Shown here piece by piece: positions 17,480 to 25,076 of a stretch of DNA of 64,000 nt. The stretch is from Venatoribacter pacificus. Its GTDB lineage: Bacteria; Pseudomonadota; Gammaproteobacteria; Pseudomonadales; Oceanobacteraceae. The position numbers were made by a program, and so were the translations under genes. Position 1 is the first letter of the stretch. Each line of letters opens with the position of its first letter. The stretch lies in assembly GCF_025318105.1 (NCBI RefSeq), contig NZ_JAOANI010000015.1:62001-126000 (forward strand), given 5' to 3'. Below the pieces are notes generated by a model. The model saw only the letters and a list, made by a program, of their open reading frames with translations, had not been told where the DNA came from and did not search any database.

Positions 17480-17531
17480 GTATAAATAACCCGGATATTC
17501 CCTGTAAAATCTACACTTTGGTAAATACCAC
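17480..17531. promoter_or_regulatory. Three NorR-type enhancer sites (GT-N7-AC)
   Basis: Three sites are visible: GTATAAATAAC (17480-17490, extended palindrome GGGTATAAATAACCC), GTAAAATCTAC (17504-17514) and GTAAATACCAC (17521-17531). NorR of E. coli and Ralstonia binds GT-(N7)-AC sites, usually three, as hexamer-nucleating enhancers. They lie 42-107 bases upstream of the ytfE -24 element, between ytfE and norR. Confidence 0.75.
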
Positions 17532-17559
17532 CAAGCACACACCAACACAGAGACTTCTC

Positions 17560-19104
17560 ATGCCCGGACAACAGCTGCTTACGGAACTCATCAAAGATAT
17601 GCCGGCCGGCGAACGCTTTGAGCATATCGTTAAAAGTATCCGCACCAGCTTTAACTGCGGCGCTGTCGTTCTGCTGCGATTGCAGGGTGAATATCTGCGC
17701 CCTGTCGCCGTCTCCGGTCTGGTTACCGAAGCGCATGGCCGTAAATTCAGTCTGGCTCAGCACCCACGCCTGTCGGCCGTTATGACCACCAGCCATGCCC
17801 TGCGCTTTCCGCCGGACAGCCCTCTCCCCGATCCCTATGACGGCCTGCTGGAGGCCCAGCCGGGGGAAGCATTGCCGGTACATGACTGCATGGGCACCAG
17901 CCTCTGGCTGAACGGTGAGCGCTGGGGTGCCCTGACCCTCGACTCTCTGACTCCGGGCACCTTTGATCAGAGCCGCATTGACGAGCTGGACAGCTATCGC
18001 CCGATACTGGAAACGGCCATCCGTATCAGCATGCTGGAAGAAGAAATACGCGGTCTGCGCCGGGTCCGGCTGGATGGTGCCGGCAATCTTGCGACTGGCA
18101 CCGAAGCCGATAATGAAATCATCGGCAACAGCAGCCCTATCCGTCAGATAAAAAAAGAGTTGGATGTTGTTGCGGCTTCCGACCTGCCGGTATTGCTACT
18201 GGGAGAAACCGGCGTTGGTAAAGAAATTTTTGCCAGCTATACGCACCGGCTTTCGACACGCGCCGCACGGCCAATGGTATATATCAACTGTGCGGCACTG
18301 CCGGAACACCTCGCTGAAAGTGAATTATTCGGCCATGTTAAAGGCGCATTTTCCGGTGCTACCAGTGACCGCGCCGGGCGGTTTGAAACCGCAGATAAGA
18401 GCACACTCTTTCTTGATGAGGTCGGTGAATTACCGCTGCCGGTACAGGCCAAGCTGCTGAGGGTTTTGCAGAATGGTGAAATACAAAGACTGGGCAGCGA
18501 TAAGACCCGCCATGTGGATGTCCGTATTCTGGCTGCGACCAACCGCAACCTGAAAGAGCAGATTACCGAAGGCGCATTCCGGGCCGATCTGTATCATCGC
18601 CTGTCTGTTTATCCTATCCCGATTCCTCCCCTGCGTGAGCGCGGGCAGGACATTCCTCTGCTGGCCGGGCATTTTCTGGAATTAAACCGCACCCGCTTAG
18701 GGTTGCGCAGCCTGCGCTTATCGGCCGATGCCGAGGCAGCACTGCAGACCTATCCATGGCCCGGAAATATCCGTGAGCTGGAGCATGTTATCAGCCGGGC
18801 AGCCATCAAGGCGCTGAGCCGGGGAGCACAACGGCACGATATTGTGACTCTGGATTGCCGTTCACTGGATCTTGAGCTGCCGACCTCCCGTCACCATGCA
18901 CACGCAACAGGCGAAGACAGCAGTGATTCATTACTGAAAGCGGTGCAGGGAATGCCAATGAAAGAAGCCGTTAAATACTTTCAGCAGACTCTGGTTCTGC
19001 ACGAACTGCAGCAACAGCAAGGCAGCTGGAGCAAAACCGCACGGGCTCTGGGTATGGACCCGAGTAATCTGCACAAGCTGGCACAGAAGCTCGGGCTTAA
19101 ATAA
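17560..19104 (+). CDS. norR: NorR, NO-responsive sigma-54-dependent activator
   Basis: About 514 residues from the ATG at 17560; earlier in-frame starts run through the NorR sites. The N-terminal GAF domain carries the non-heme iron site region DPYDGL and VHDC. The AAA+ domain has GETGVGKE (Walker A), LFLDEVGE (Walker B) and an ELFGHVKGAFSGA segment. The C-terminal Fis-type HTH is WSKTARALGMDPSNLHKLAQKLG. With this start the loop falls at residues 262-267, exactly as in E. coli NorR, supporting the choice. The loop reads GAFSGA rather than the usual GAFTGA. It should activate the divergent ytfE promoter. No norVW or norCB lies nearby. Confidence 0.95.
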   Translation: MPGQQLLTELIKDMPAGERFEHIVKSIRTSFNCGAVVLLRLQGEYLRPVAVSGLVTEAHGRKFSLAQHPRLSAVMTTSHALRFPPDSPLPDPYDGLLEAQPGEALPVHDCMGTSLWLNGERWGALTLDSLTPGTFDQSRIDELDSYRPILETAIRISMLEEEIRGLRRVRLDGAGNLATGTEADNEIIGNSSPIRQIKKELDVVAASDLPVLLLGETGVGKEIFASYTHRLSTRAARPMVYINCAALPEHLAESELFGHVKGAFSGATSDRAGRFETADKSTLFLDEVGELPLPVQAKLLRVLQNGEIQRLGSDKTRHVDVRILAATNRNLKEQITEGAFRADLYHRLSVYPIPIPPLRERGQDIPLLAGHFLELNRTRLGLRSLRLSADAEAALQTYPWPGNIRELEHVISRAAIKALSRGAQRHDIVTLDCRSLDLELPTSRHHAHATGEDSSDSLLKAVQGMPMKEAVKYFQQTLVLHELQQQQGSWSKTARALGMDPSNLHKLAQKLGLK

Positions 19105-19119
19105 ACCGTACCGCTTTAC

Positions 19120-19869
19120 TCAGGACTGAGCAGCGCAATCGGCACAGTCCGGGCGGCGAGTAATCCGCCATTCATGAAAGCGGCTGGCACGGGCATCAAA
19201 CGACAGCAGCCGCCCACACAGAGACTCACCGGCAGCGCTCAGCAGCTTCAGGGCTTCCACCGCCTGTAACGTACCGATAACTCCTACCAGAGGCGACAGC
19301 ACGCCACTCTCACTGCAATTACGCTGGTCCGGCTGCACATCCGGATACAGGCAACGGTAACAGGGGCTGTCGGCCCGGCGCGGATCAAACACCGTCAGCT
19401 GACCGTCCATGGCGACAGCGGCCGCACTGACCCAGGGAATTCGGTGTTTCAGCGCCGCTTTATTGAGGGCGTAACGGACCAGAGGCTCGTCGGTGCAATC
19501 CAGCACCAGAGAAAACTGCGGTAAAACCTGCTCAAGCCAGGCAGCATCTGCGCGGCGGATTTCGGTATGCACCCGCACATCATGATTCAGCTGCATCACG
19601 GTTGCCGCGGCAGACTCGGCTTTGCTCATTCCCACCCGATCCTGCGGATGAATAATCTGGCGTGGCAGATTGCTGAGATCAACATGATCATCATCCACCA
19701 GCGTCAGCTGCCCGATACCGCTGGCCGCCAGATAGGGTAAAGCGGCCGCGCCCAAACCGCCCAGACCAATCACCAGAACATGGCTGTCACACAGGGCCAG
19801 CTGGCCATCGATATCAATCTGGGGGAGGAAAATATGCCGGCTGTAACGCAGCAGTTGTTCGTCGTTCAT
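19120..19869 (-). CDS. moeB: Molybdopterin-synthase adenylyltransferase (MoeB)
   Basis: About 249 residues from the ATG at 19869. E1-like features are present: LRYSRHIFLPQI, the nucleotide site VLVIGLGGLGAAALPYLAASG, DLSNLPRQ and DCTDEP. Zinc cysteines occur as CYRCLYP and CADC. MoeB adenylates the C-terminal Gly-Gly of MoaD before sulfur transfer. The frame extends upstream for 22 more codons into the neighbouring MITE-like element, and the likely ribosome-binding GAGGTG lies within that element's terminal repeat. An insertion may therefore have replaced the original leader. ThiF is the alternative, but the context of nine Moco genes favours MoeB. Confidence 0.9.
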   Translation of the reverse strand: MNDEQLLRYSRHIFLPQIDIDGQLALCDSHVLVIGLGGLGAAALPYLAASGIGQLTLVDDDHVDLSNLPRQIIHPQDRVGMSKAESAAATVMQLNHDVRVHTEIRRADAAWLEQVLPQFSLVLDCTDEPLVRYALNKAALKHRIPWVSAAAVAMDGQLTVFDPRRADSPCYRCLYPDVQPDQRNCSESGVLSPLVGVIGTLQAVEALKLLSAAGESLCGRLLSFDARASRFHEWRITRRPDCADCAAQS

Positions 19870-19874
19870 GGTGT

Positions 19875-20143
19875 TAAGGCACCTCTGAATAATTCTGCAC
19901 AGCTTCGCGTGAGTGCTGCAGAGTGCTTTTGACAAGGCGTCGATTGCAGTAAATGGCGAGCCCTTTATAAAATCGACAACACCGTCAAAACGCTCTGCAG
20001 CCCACGCCCTTCGGGGCTTGCTGAAAAAATCCAGCTCGGTGTTGCCACGTTTTGACGTAACCCGCTATGCCTTCAACATGGCGCCTTGATCTGAACGTTT
20101 TCAGTAAGCCGAAGCGGGCACTGAATTATTCAGAGGTGCCTTA
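19875..20143. mobile_element. MITE-like element with perfect 21-bp terminal inverted repeats
   Basis: TAAGGCACCTCTGAATAATT plus C (19875-19895) and its exact reverse complement (20123-20143) bound a 269-bp segment with no coding capacity. Inside, CGTCAAAACG (19983-19992) and CGTTTTGACG (20048-20057) form a second inverted pair. Flanks read TTAA on the left and TTAG on the right if the core ends GGCACC/GGTGCC are taken as the tips, suggestive of a YTAR-type target as used by IS5-group elements. The family assignment is inference. It sits inside the narL-moeA-moeB gene string. Confidence 0.75.
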
Positions 20144-20167
20144 GGACCTGTTAACACTAAGTGAATC

Positions 20168-20196
20168 GGGCCTGTTTAATTAGTGTCAACAGGCCC
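20168..20196 (-). terminator. Hairpin at the end of moeA
   Basis: GGGCCTGTT (20168-20176) and AACAGGCCC (20188-20196) form a perfect 9-bp stem touching the moeA stop codon. An overlapping near-perfect pair CCTGTTAACACTA/TAGTGTCAACAGG allows an alternative fold. No U-tract is present. It may stabilise the mRNA end or terminate poorly. Confidence 0.45.
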
Positions 20197-21422
20197 TAAT
20201 TCAATAATGCACCCAAAGGCATTACACGAACCTGCTCGCCCGGTGCGACATGACCGCGCTCCGCGTCAAGTACGGCATACCCCTGAGCATCAGCAAAACC
20301 ATGCAACAGGCCAGAGCCCTGACTGCCACACGGCGAGGCCATTAATACACCCGCTTCAGAGTCCAGACGGATGCGCTGAAAGTCCTGCCTTCCCGGTTGT
20401 TTTCTGAAGGCTTCTGCAGCGGTTGCCAGCAGCGGCAGCGCCGCCTGAACACGTTCGCCACACAGCTGGCGCAATACCGGCTGAGCCAGTTGATCCAGGG
20501 TTACAATGGCCGATACCGGATTGCCCGGCAGACCAAAAAACCAGCTGTTTTTTACGCGTCCGAAAGCGAAAGGTTTACCCGGTTTCATGGCAACCCGCCA
20601 GAAATTAACCTCGCCCAGTTCATCCAGCACCTGACGGGTATAATCGGCATCACCGACTGAAACACCAGCGCTGGTGATAATAACGTCGGCTTCCTGTGCT
20701 GCTGCAGCAATGGCAGAGCGCATGGCCTCAAGGGTATCCGGCAGCCAGGCAAAGTGGATAATTTCAACCGGCATGCGCTCCAGCATCGCCCGTAAAGCAA
20801 AGCGATTGCTGTCATAAATCTGGTGTGACTCGCGGGAGTTGCCCGGCTGGCATAATTCATCGCCACTGGAGAACAGGGCAACCCGTAATTTACGGAAGAC
20901 CTCAGCCTGCGCCAGACCGACGCTGGCTAATAAGCCAATATGCAGCGGAGTTAAACGTTGTCCGGCAGCCAGCATCACCTCACCGCGACGGATGTCTTCT
21001 CCGGCATGACGCACATGGCTGCCGGGGTGGAGTGGTACCTGCGAAACAATACGCTCGCCATCTGCCTGCACATCGACCTGTACATCTTCCTGCATGATGA
21101 CGGTATCGGCGCCGGCCGGCATTTCGGCGCCGGTCATAATCCGTAACGCCTGCCCCGGCTGCAGCACACCACGGAAGGGATGCCCCGCCAGTGCCGCACC
21201 AGCCAGCGTTAAACCGGTGCTGCAGAGCAGCTCTGCATCACGGCTGTGCAGCGCATAGCCATCCATCGCCGAGTTATCAAACGCCGGCACGGTTTCCGGT
21301 GCATAAAGAGGTTTTGCCAGAATGCGTCCGTCCAGTTGCTGCAGAACGACACTCTCTTCACCCAGGGCATATCCGGATGTCGCCGCCAGCATACCGGCAA
21401 CAGCATCGGCGACAGACTGCAT
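20196..21422 (-). CDS. moeA: Molybdopterin molybdenumtransferase (MoeA)
   Basis: About 408 residues from the ATG at 21422, with AAGGGG five bases upstream; a GTG at 21428 would overlap the narL stop as GTGA. Visible motifs include VPAFDNSAMDGYA, the GAEMPAGADTVIMQED segment, an SSGDEL stretch, SAGVSVGDADYT and KPGKPFAFG...FFGLPGNPVS, all MoeA hallmarks. It inserts molybdate into adenylated molybdopterin. The gene follows narL within the same transcript, so nitrate/oxygen signals probably reach Moco synthesis. The C-terminal domain IV is complete. Confidence 0.95.
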   Translation of the reverse strand: MQSVADAVAGMLAATSGYALGEESVVLQQLDGRILAKPLYAPETVPAFDNSAMDGYALHSRDAELLCSTGLTLAGAALAGHPFRGVLQPGQALRIMTGAEMPAGADTVIMQEDVQVDVQADGERIVSQVPLHPGSHVRHAGEDIRRGEVMLAAGQRLTPLHIGLLASVGLAQAEVFRKLRVALFSSGDELCQPGNSRESHQIYDSNRFALRAMLERMPVEIIHFAWLPDTLEAMRSAIAAAAQEADVIITSAGVSVGDADYTRQVLDELGEVNFWRVAMKPGKPFAFGRVKNSWFFGLPGNPVSAIVTLDQLAQPVLRQLCGERVQAALPLLATAAEAFRKQPGRQDFQRIRLDSEAGVLMASPCGSQGSGLLHGFADAQGYAVLDAERGHVAPGEQVRVMPLGALLN

Positions 21423-21424
21423 AC

Positions 21425-22081
21425 TCACCCCTTATCTTCACCCTGCTGGTTCACCATCCAGACCGCCGCTTCCACACGGGAGCGCAGTCCGAGTTTTTTC
21501 AGCAAATGCTTCACATGAACCTTGACCGTACCGTCGGAAATATCCAGCTCGCGGGCAATAACTTTGTTGCTCATACCCTTGGCAATGCATTCCAGAATCT
21601 CAACTTCACGTCCGGTCAGGGCATCCAGTTCAGATGCAGGACGCACCGCCGGACGGCGAATAGCAGCAGCCAGAACCTTGGTCACCGCTTCACTCAACAC
21701 CATTTTGCCGCCGACAGCCTGCTTAATCTGCTCCAGTAGCATATCCGGGTCGGTATCTTTCAGTAGATAACCATCAGCCCCCTGACCAATGGCTGCCAGC
21801 ACATCATCGTTCGCATCAGATACGGTGAGCATAATGATTCTTGAAGTAACACCACGATCGCGCAATATTGTCAGCGTTTGCAGACCATCCATGCCCTGCA
21901 TATGAAGATCAAGAATAATAAGATCCGGCTCATCTTCAACAGCAAGATCAATCGCTTCTGCACCGCTGCTGGCTTCGGCGATAACCTCAAGGTCATCCTC
22001 AAATGCAAGCAGCTGCTTTAATCCTTTACGCAAAAGGGGATGATCATCAACCAACATGATTGTCGATTTTTTGCTATCCAT
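21425..22081 (-). CDS. narL: NarL, nitrate/nitrite response regulator
   Basis: This 218-residue protein has a receiver domain with acidic pocket D12-D13 and phospho-acceptor Asp58 (LIILDLHM), T86-like LTVSD and K106-like YLLKD. A LuxR/FixJ-type HTH follows: LTGREVEILECIAKGMSNKVIARELDISDGTVKVHVKHLLKKL, which matches NarL/NarP closely. Its sensor narX is 24 kb away beside narG, so the pair is split. moeA follows directly (4-base overlap if its GTG is used). A NarL-type 7-2-7 site lies upstream at 22169-22184, allowing autoregulation. Confidence 0.93.
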   Translation of the reverse strand: MDSKKSTIMLVDDHPLLRKGLKQLLAFEDDLEVIAEASSGAEAIDLAVEDEPDLIILDLHMQGMDGLQTLTILRDRGVTSRIIMLTVSDANDDVLAAIGQGADGYLLKDTDPDMLLEQIKQAVGGKMVLSEAVTKVLAAAIRRPAVRPASELDALTGREVEILECIAKGMSNKVIARELDISDGTVKVHVKHLLKKLGLRSRVEAAVWMVNQQGEDKG

Positions 22082-22168
22082 TTTTTTAACCGTTTTCGCT
22101 GATTATCGTTCCATACTAAGGCGCACCCAATCAAAGTCAATTGAGATTAAATCGGGTGAAATTCGTTA

Positions 22169-22184
22169 TACCCTTTATGAGGTA
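22169..22184. promoter_or_regulatory. Candidate NarL/NarP 7-2-7 binding site
   Basis: TACCCTT-TA-TGAGGTA consists of two inverted heptamers, each matching 6 of 7 positions of TACYYMT, separated by two bases, as NarL and NarP prefer. It lies between the divergent narL gene and the NirB-like/moa gene string and could serve either. Confidence 0.55.
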
Positions 22185-22252
22185 TGCGTTCTTTAGTATT
22201 GCCTGTGCATAGTATCCGGCCCAATATCACCGTCAGGTCAGAGGCATTCGAC

Positions 22253-23371
22253 ATGGCGGGAAATAATAAAAACATTCTTATCATCGGCGACAACAACACG
22301 TCACACCGGCTGCAGGACAAACTCTCAGCCAGTCATTGTTTCAGCCATATTCACCTGCTGTCACAATCCGACCACCGGTATTTCCCTCGTCACTGCCTTC
22401 CTCAGCTGCTTGCCGGTGTATTGCCGATAGCAGAAATGGAAACGCCCCCGGAGTGGTATCACGCACGGAAAATCCGCTACATCTGCCGCCATACAGAACC
22501 CGACATAAATTATGCTGCCGTCGTCGATACACGTCCTGATGCCAGGCATGTATCGGTACTGAAAACGGCCGGTGATCGGAGTCTGTATATTCCACTGCAC
22601 ACACCTGAAAATATTCAGCTTGCCCAGAACCATTTACAGAAATCCGGCGGTATAACTATCATCGGCAGCTCTGAACTGGCAATCCAATATGCAACCAGTG
22701 TTGCCCGTGCAGGATTTCCGGCATACCTGATTGCCGACAAAGCCACCCTTATAAACTCCGGGTTTGACAAAAATATTCAGCGGCTGATTTACAGAGAGAT
22801 AAAAAACTCTGGCGTTAAAATAATTCGGCTTGAAGAAAAAAACGCCATACCCAAAACCATACCTGTAATTTACATGCCGCTGAGCGGCAGAAATAAAGAA
22901 ATCCATCATGCTCAGATACAAACCCAGAACATAAAAATTTCTCAAACTGATAATCTGGACCTGCCCGATGGCGGAGATCATTTCACACCGCCGGAATCAA
23001 TTCTTAATATGTTTGCCTCCCGCTGCTGGCGAAAAATGAACGAGAATTCCGATCAGTTTTCGTTATTGCGGGAACTGTGGCTTGGCAAACCAGATCTGCC
23101 ACACCGGATTTCGATCAATAAATTCGCCATTCATTATGCCGGAAGCCTGAACGCCGAAAAGAACAATCAGTGCCTCACGATGCATATTCCGGAGTGTGGC
23201 ATCTACCGCAAGATCATCATTGCCGGAGATCGCATTATCGGTTTTATTCTTGCCGGTGATGTGCGCGGCAGCGAAACCCTTGCGGATATGATGCTGACAC
23301 ACCGGGACATCCGTTACTGCCGGGACCAGCTGCTTTTCAGCGGACATCAGGCTGCAGTGACCTACCCATAA
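22253..23371 (+). CDS. Degenerate NirB/rubredoxin-reductase-like flavoprotein
   Basis: About 372 residues from the ATG at 22253 (AGAGG upstream). The order of elements matches pyridine-nucleotide disulfide oxidoreductases of the NirB type. An N-terminal dinucleotide fold occurs as ILIIGDNNTSHRLQDKL, a second as ITIIGSSELAIQYATSVARAG, and the C-terminal RIIGFILAGDVRGSETLADMM resembles the NirB/rubredoxin-reductase end. Both Gly-rich fingerprints are eroded: NNTS replaces the GxGxxG core in the first, and the second lacks its last glycines. FAD or NAD(P)H binding is therefore doubtful. It sits just upstream of the moaA leader. A catalytic, electron-transfer or lost-function role cannot be decided from sequence. 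Confidence 0.6.
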   Translation: MAGNNKNILIIGDNNTSHRLQDKLSASHCFSHIHLLSQSDHRYFPRHCLPQLLAGVLPIAEMETPPEWYHARKIRYICRHTEPDINYAAVVDTRPDARHVSVLKTAGDRSLYIPLHTPENIQLAQNHLQKSGGITIIGSSELAIQYATSVARAGFPAYLIADKATLINSGFDKNIQRLIYREIKNSGVKIIRLEEKNAIPKTIPVIYMPLSGRNKEIHHAQIQTQNIKISQTDNLDLPDGGDHFTPPESILNMFASRCWRKMNENSDQFSLLRELWLGKPDLPHRISINKFAIHYAGSLNAEKNNQCLTMHIPECGIYRKIIIAGDRIIGFILAGDVRGSETLADMMLTHRDIRYCRDQLLFSGHQAAVTYP

Positions 23372-23372
23372 A

Positions 23373-23560
23373 GAGGCATGTCACTATCCCGGGAAGCGGA
23401 TAGTAGCAGCCTCCTCATACCGCTATATTCAACTGACGCCGAGTTGATCTGCCTAACGCTCACTCCCCTCATCGGTGAGTTATGGCAGCTCAGCCGTGGC
23501 AATTCTGCCACCGGGATTCAGGGGAAACCCTGCTTCCTCCCATGCTTGGAAAGGTGTCTT
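23373..23560 (+). promoter_or_regulatory. Structured moaA leader, probable Moco riboswitch
   Basis: The 188-base leader between the NirB-like gene and the moaA start folds by eye into a chain of stems. GAGGC (23373-23377)/GCCTC (23409-23413) encloses ACTATC/GATAGT. Then come CAACT/AGTTG (23430-23446), CTCAC/GTGAG (23459-23479), GTGGCA/TGCCAC (23496-23511) and CAGGG-GAAA-CCCTG (23519-23532) with a GNRA loop, followed by the GGAAAGG ribosome-binding region. Moco RNA motifs are known upstream of moaA in Gammaproteobacteria. The class assignment rests on position and shape; I could not run a covariance model. Confidence 0.6.
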
Positions 23561-24532
23561 ATGCTGACCGACCGCTTTGCCCGGCGCTTCACTTACCTGC
23601 GCCTGTCACTGACCGAACGCTGTAATTTCCGCTGCACCTACTGCCTGCCAGAAGGTAATGATTGTGATACAGCTGAGTCTGATCTGAATATCCATGAAGT
23701 CCGTCGACTACTGACAGCCTTCGCCCGCCTGGGTACCCGCAAGGTTCGACTGACCGGCGGAGAGCCGGCACTGCGCCGTGATCTCGGTGAAATTATCGGA
23801 CTGTGCAAATCAATTCCGGGCATAGAAAAAGTGGCCCTGACCACCAACGGTTATAACCTGCAAAAAGAGATTTCAGGCTGGAAAAAAGCCGGACTGGATG
23901 CTCTGAACATCAGCGTCGACAGCCTTGACCCTACCATCTTTTCACGCATAACCGGGGCCGACCGTCTGCATTATATTTTGCAGGGGATCGATCAGGCCCT
24001 GCAGCTGAATTTTCAGAAAGTAAAACTGAACACCGTATTATTACGCCAGCACAATACCCATTCTCTTCCTGGCTTTTTGCGTTTTATAAAAGACCGACCT
24101 GTATCACTGCGTTTTATTGAATTAATGCGGACCAACGACAATATCGACTTCTATCAGGAACAGCATTTAAGCGGTGAATTTATCCGTCATCAGCTGATGG
24201 AGGATGGCTGGCAACTGCAACCTAAGACAGCCACCGATGGTCCCGCTCTGGAATATGCCCATCCGGATTATGCCGGCCGGGTCGGACTGATTATGCCGTA
24301 CAGCAAAGACTTCTGTGCCAGCTGCAATCGACTGCGGGTCTCCAGTAAGGGAGAGTTATTTCTCTGTTTATTTGCCGACGAACACCAAAGTCTGCGCGAG
24401 TTATTACAAAGCGACGACCCCGCACCGGTCGAAGCATTTTTACAGCGGGCCATTGGCGGAAAAGAAGAAAGCCACCATCTACATCAGCAACGCAGTGGCC
24501 AGACCCGCCACCTGGCCATGATCGGGGGCTGA
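23561..24532 (+). CDS. moaA: GTP 3',8-cyclase (MoaA)
   Basis: About 323 residues from the ATG at 23561, after GGAAAGGTGTCTT; an in-frame ATG at 23378 lies in the structured leader and is rejected. The radical-SAM motif CNFRCTYC has Cys at 21, 25 and 28. RLTGGEPALRRD is the SAM-binding GGE segment. The second 4Fe-4S cluster cysteines are in FCASCNRLRVS...LFLCLF, and the C-terminal Gly-Gly (MIGG) needed for activity is present. It converts GTP to 3',8-cH2GTP, the first Moco step with MoaC. It heads moaA-mobA-moaB-moaC-moaD-moaE. Confidence 0.96.
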   Translation: MLTDRFARRFTYLRLSLTERCNFRCTYCLPEGNDCDTAESDLNIHEVRRLLTAFARLGTRKVRLTGGEPALRRDLGEIIGLCKSIPGIEKVALTTNGYNLQKEISGWKKAGLDALNISVDSLDPTIFSRITGADRLHYILQGIDQALQLNFQKVKLNTVLLRQHNTHSLPGFLRFIKDRPVSLRFIELMRTNDNIDFYQEQHLSGEFIRHQLMEDGWQLQPKTATDGPALEYAHPDYAGRVGLIMPYSKDFCASCNRLRVSSKGELFLCLFADEHQSLRELLQSDDPAPVEAFLQRAIGGKEESHHLHQQRSGQTRHLAMIGG

Positions 24533-24535
24533 GAT

Positions 24536-25075
24536 ATGTTCAGCGCCATTATTCTTGCCGGTGGACGCTCTTCACGTATGGGGACCGATAAAGCGCAGTT
24601 GCCGATGAACGGTCTGCCACTATGGCTGTTACAGCAGGTACGGCTGCAACAGGCAGGTTGTGACGATATTCAGCTCAGCCATCCGCAACTGGGCACTCCC
24701 GACCAGCAGGCAGGGCATGGGCCCCTGTCCGGCCTACATACTCTGCTGCCATTCTGCGAACATGAGCGTGTACTGGTACTGGCTGTCGATATGCCCTGGA
24801 TGACGGCAGCACTTTTGCGCACTCTGATACGTCATTCACAGGAACAGCCGGTTTTCTTTAAAGATCATTATCTGCCCTGCGTGCTGCATAACAGCAGCGA
24901 TTTACAGTCTTATATTGCAAAACAACTGCATGAAAAAGGACGGCGTTCTGTTGGTGCCCTGCTGTCTTATTGTGCGGCCAGAGCAATTCCCTGCCCATCA
25001 CCACAGCTGTTGCTGAATACAAATACTCCCGAAGACTGGCAGCTGGCCTGTCACGCTTCGCAAGGCGGTCATTAA
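24536..25075 (+). CDS. mobA: Molybdenum cofactor guanylyltransferase (MobA)
   Basis: This 179-residue nucleotidyltransferase has the signature LAGGRSSRMGTDKA near the N-terminus and LVLAVDMPWM for metal binding. GHGPLSGLHTLL corresponds to the conserved GPL-GL loop. It transfers GMP to Mo-MPT to make bis-MGD, the form used by NarG. It starts 3 bases after the moaA stop. At 179 residues it is slightly shorter than E. coli MobA. No mobB is visible in the window. Confidence 0.93.
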   Translation: MFSAIILAGGRSSRMGTDKAQLPMNGLPLWLLQQVRLQQAGCDDIQLSHPQLGTPDQQAGHGPLSGLHTLLPFCEHERVLVLAVDMPWMTAALLRTLIRHSQEQPVFFKDHYLPCVLHNSSDLQSYIAKQLHEKGRRSVGALLSYCAARAIPCPSPQLLLNTNTPEDWQLACHASQGGH

Positions 25076-25076
25076 T

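Noticed and set aside
19935..19935. MoeB start at 19935, adding 22 residues
   Set aside because: The extra codons come from the MITE-like element and do not look like MoeB; the conserved N-terminus begins at the ATG at 19869.
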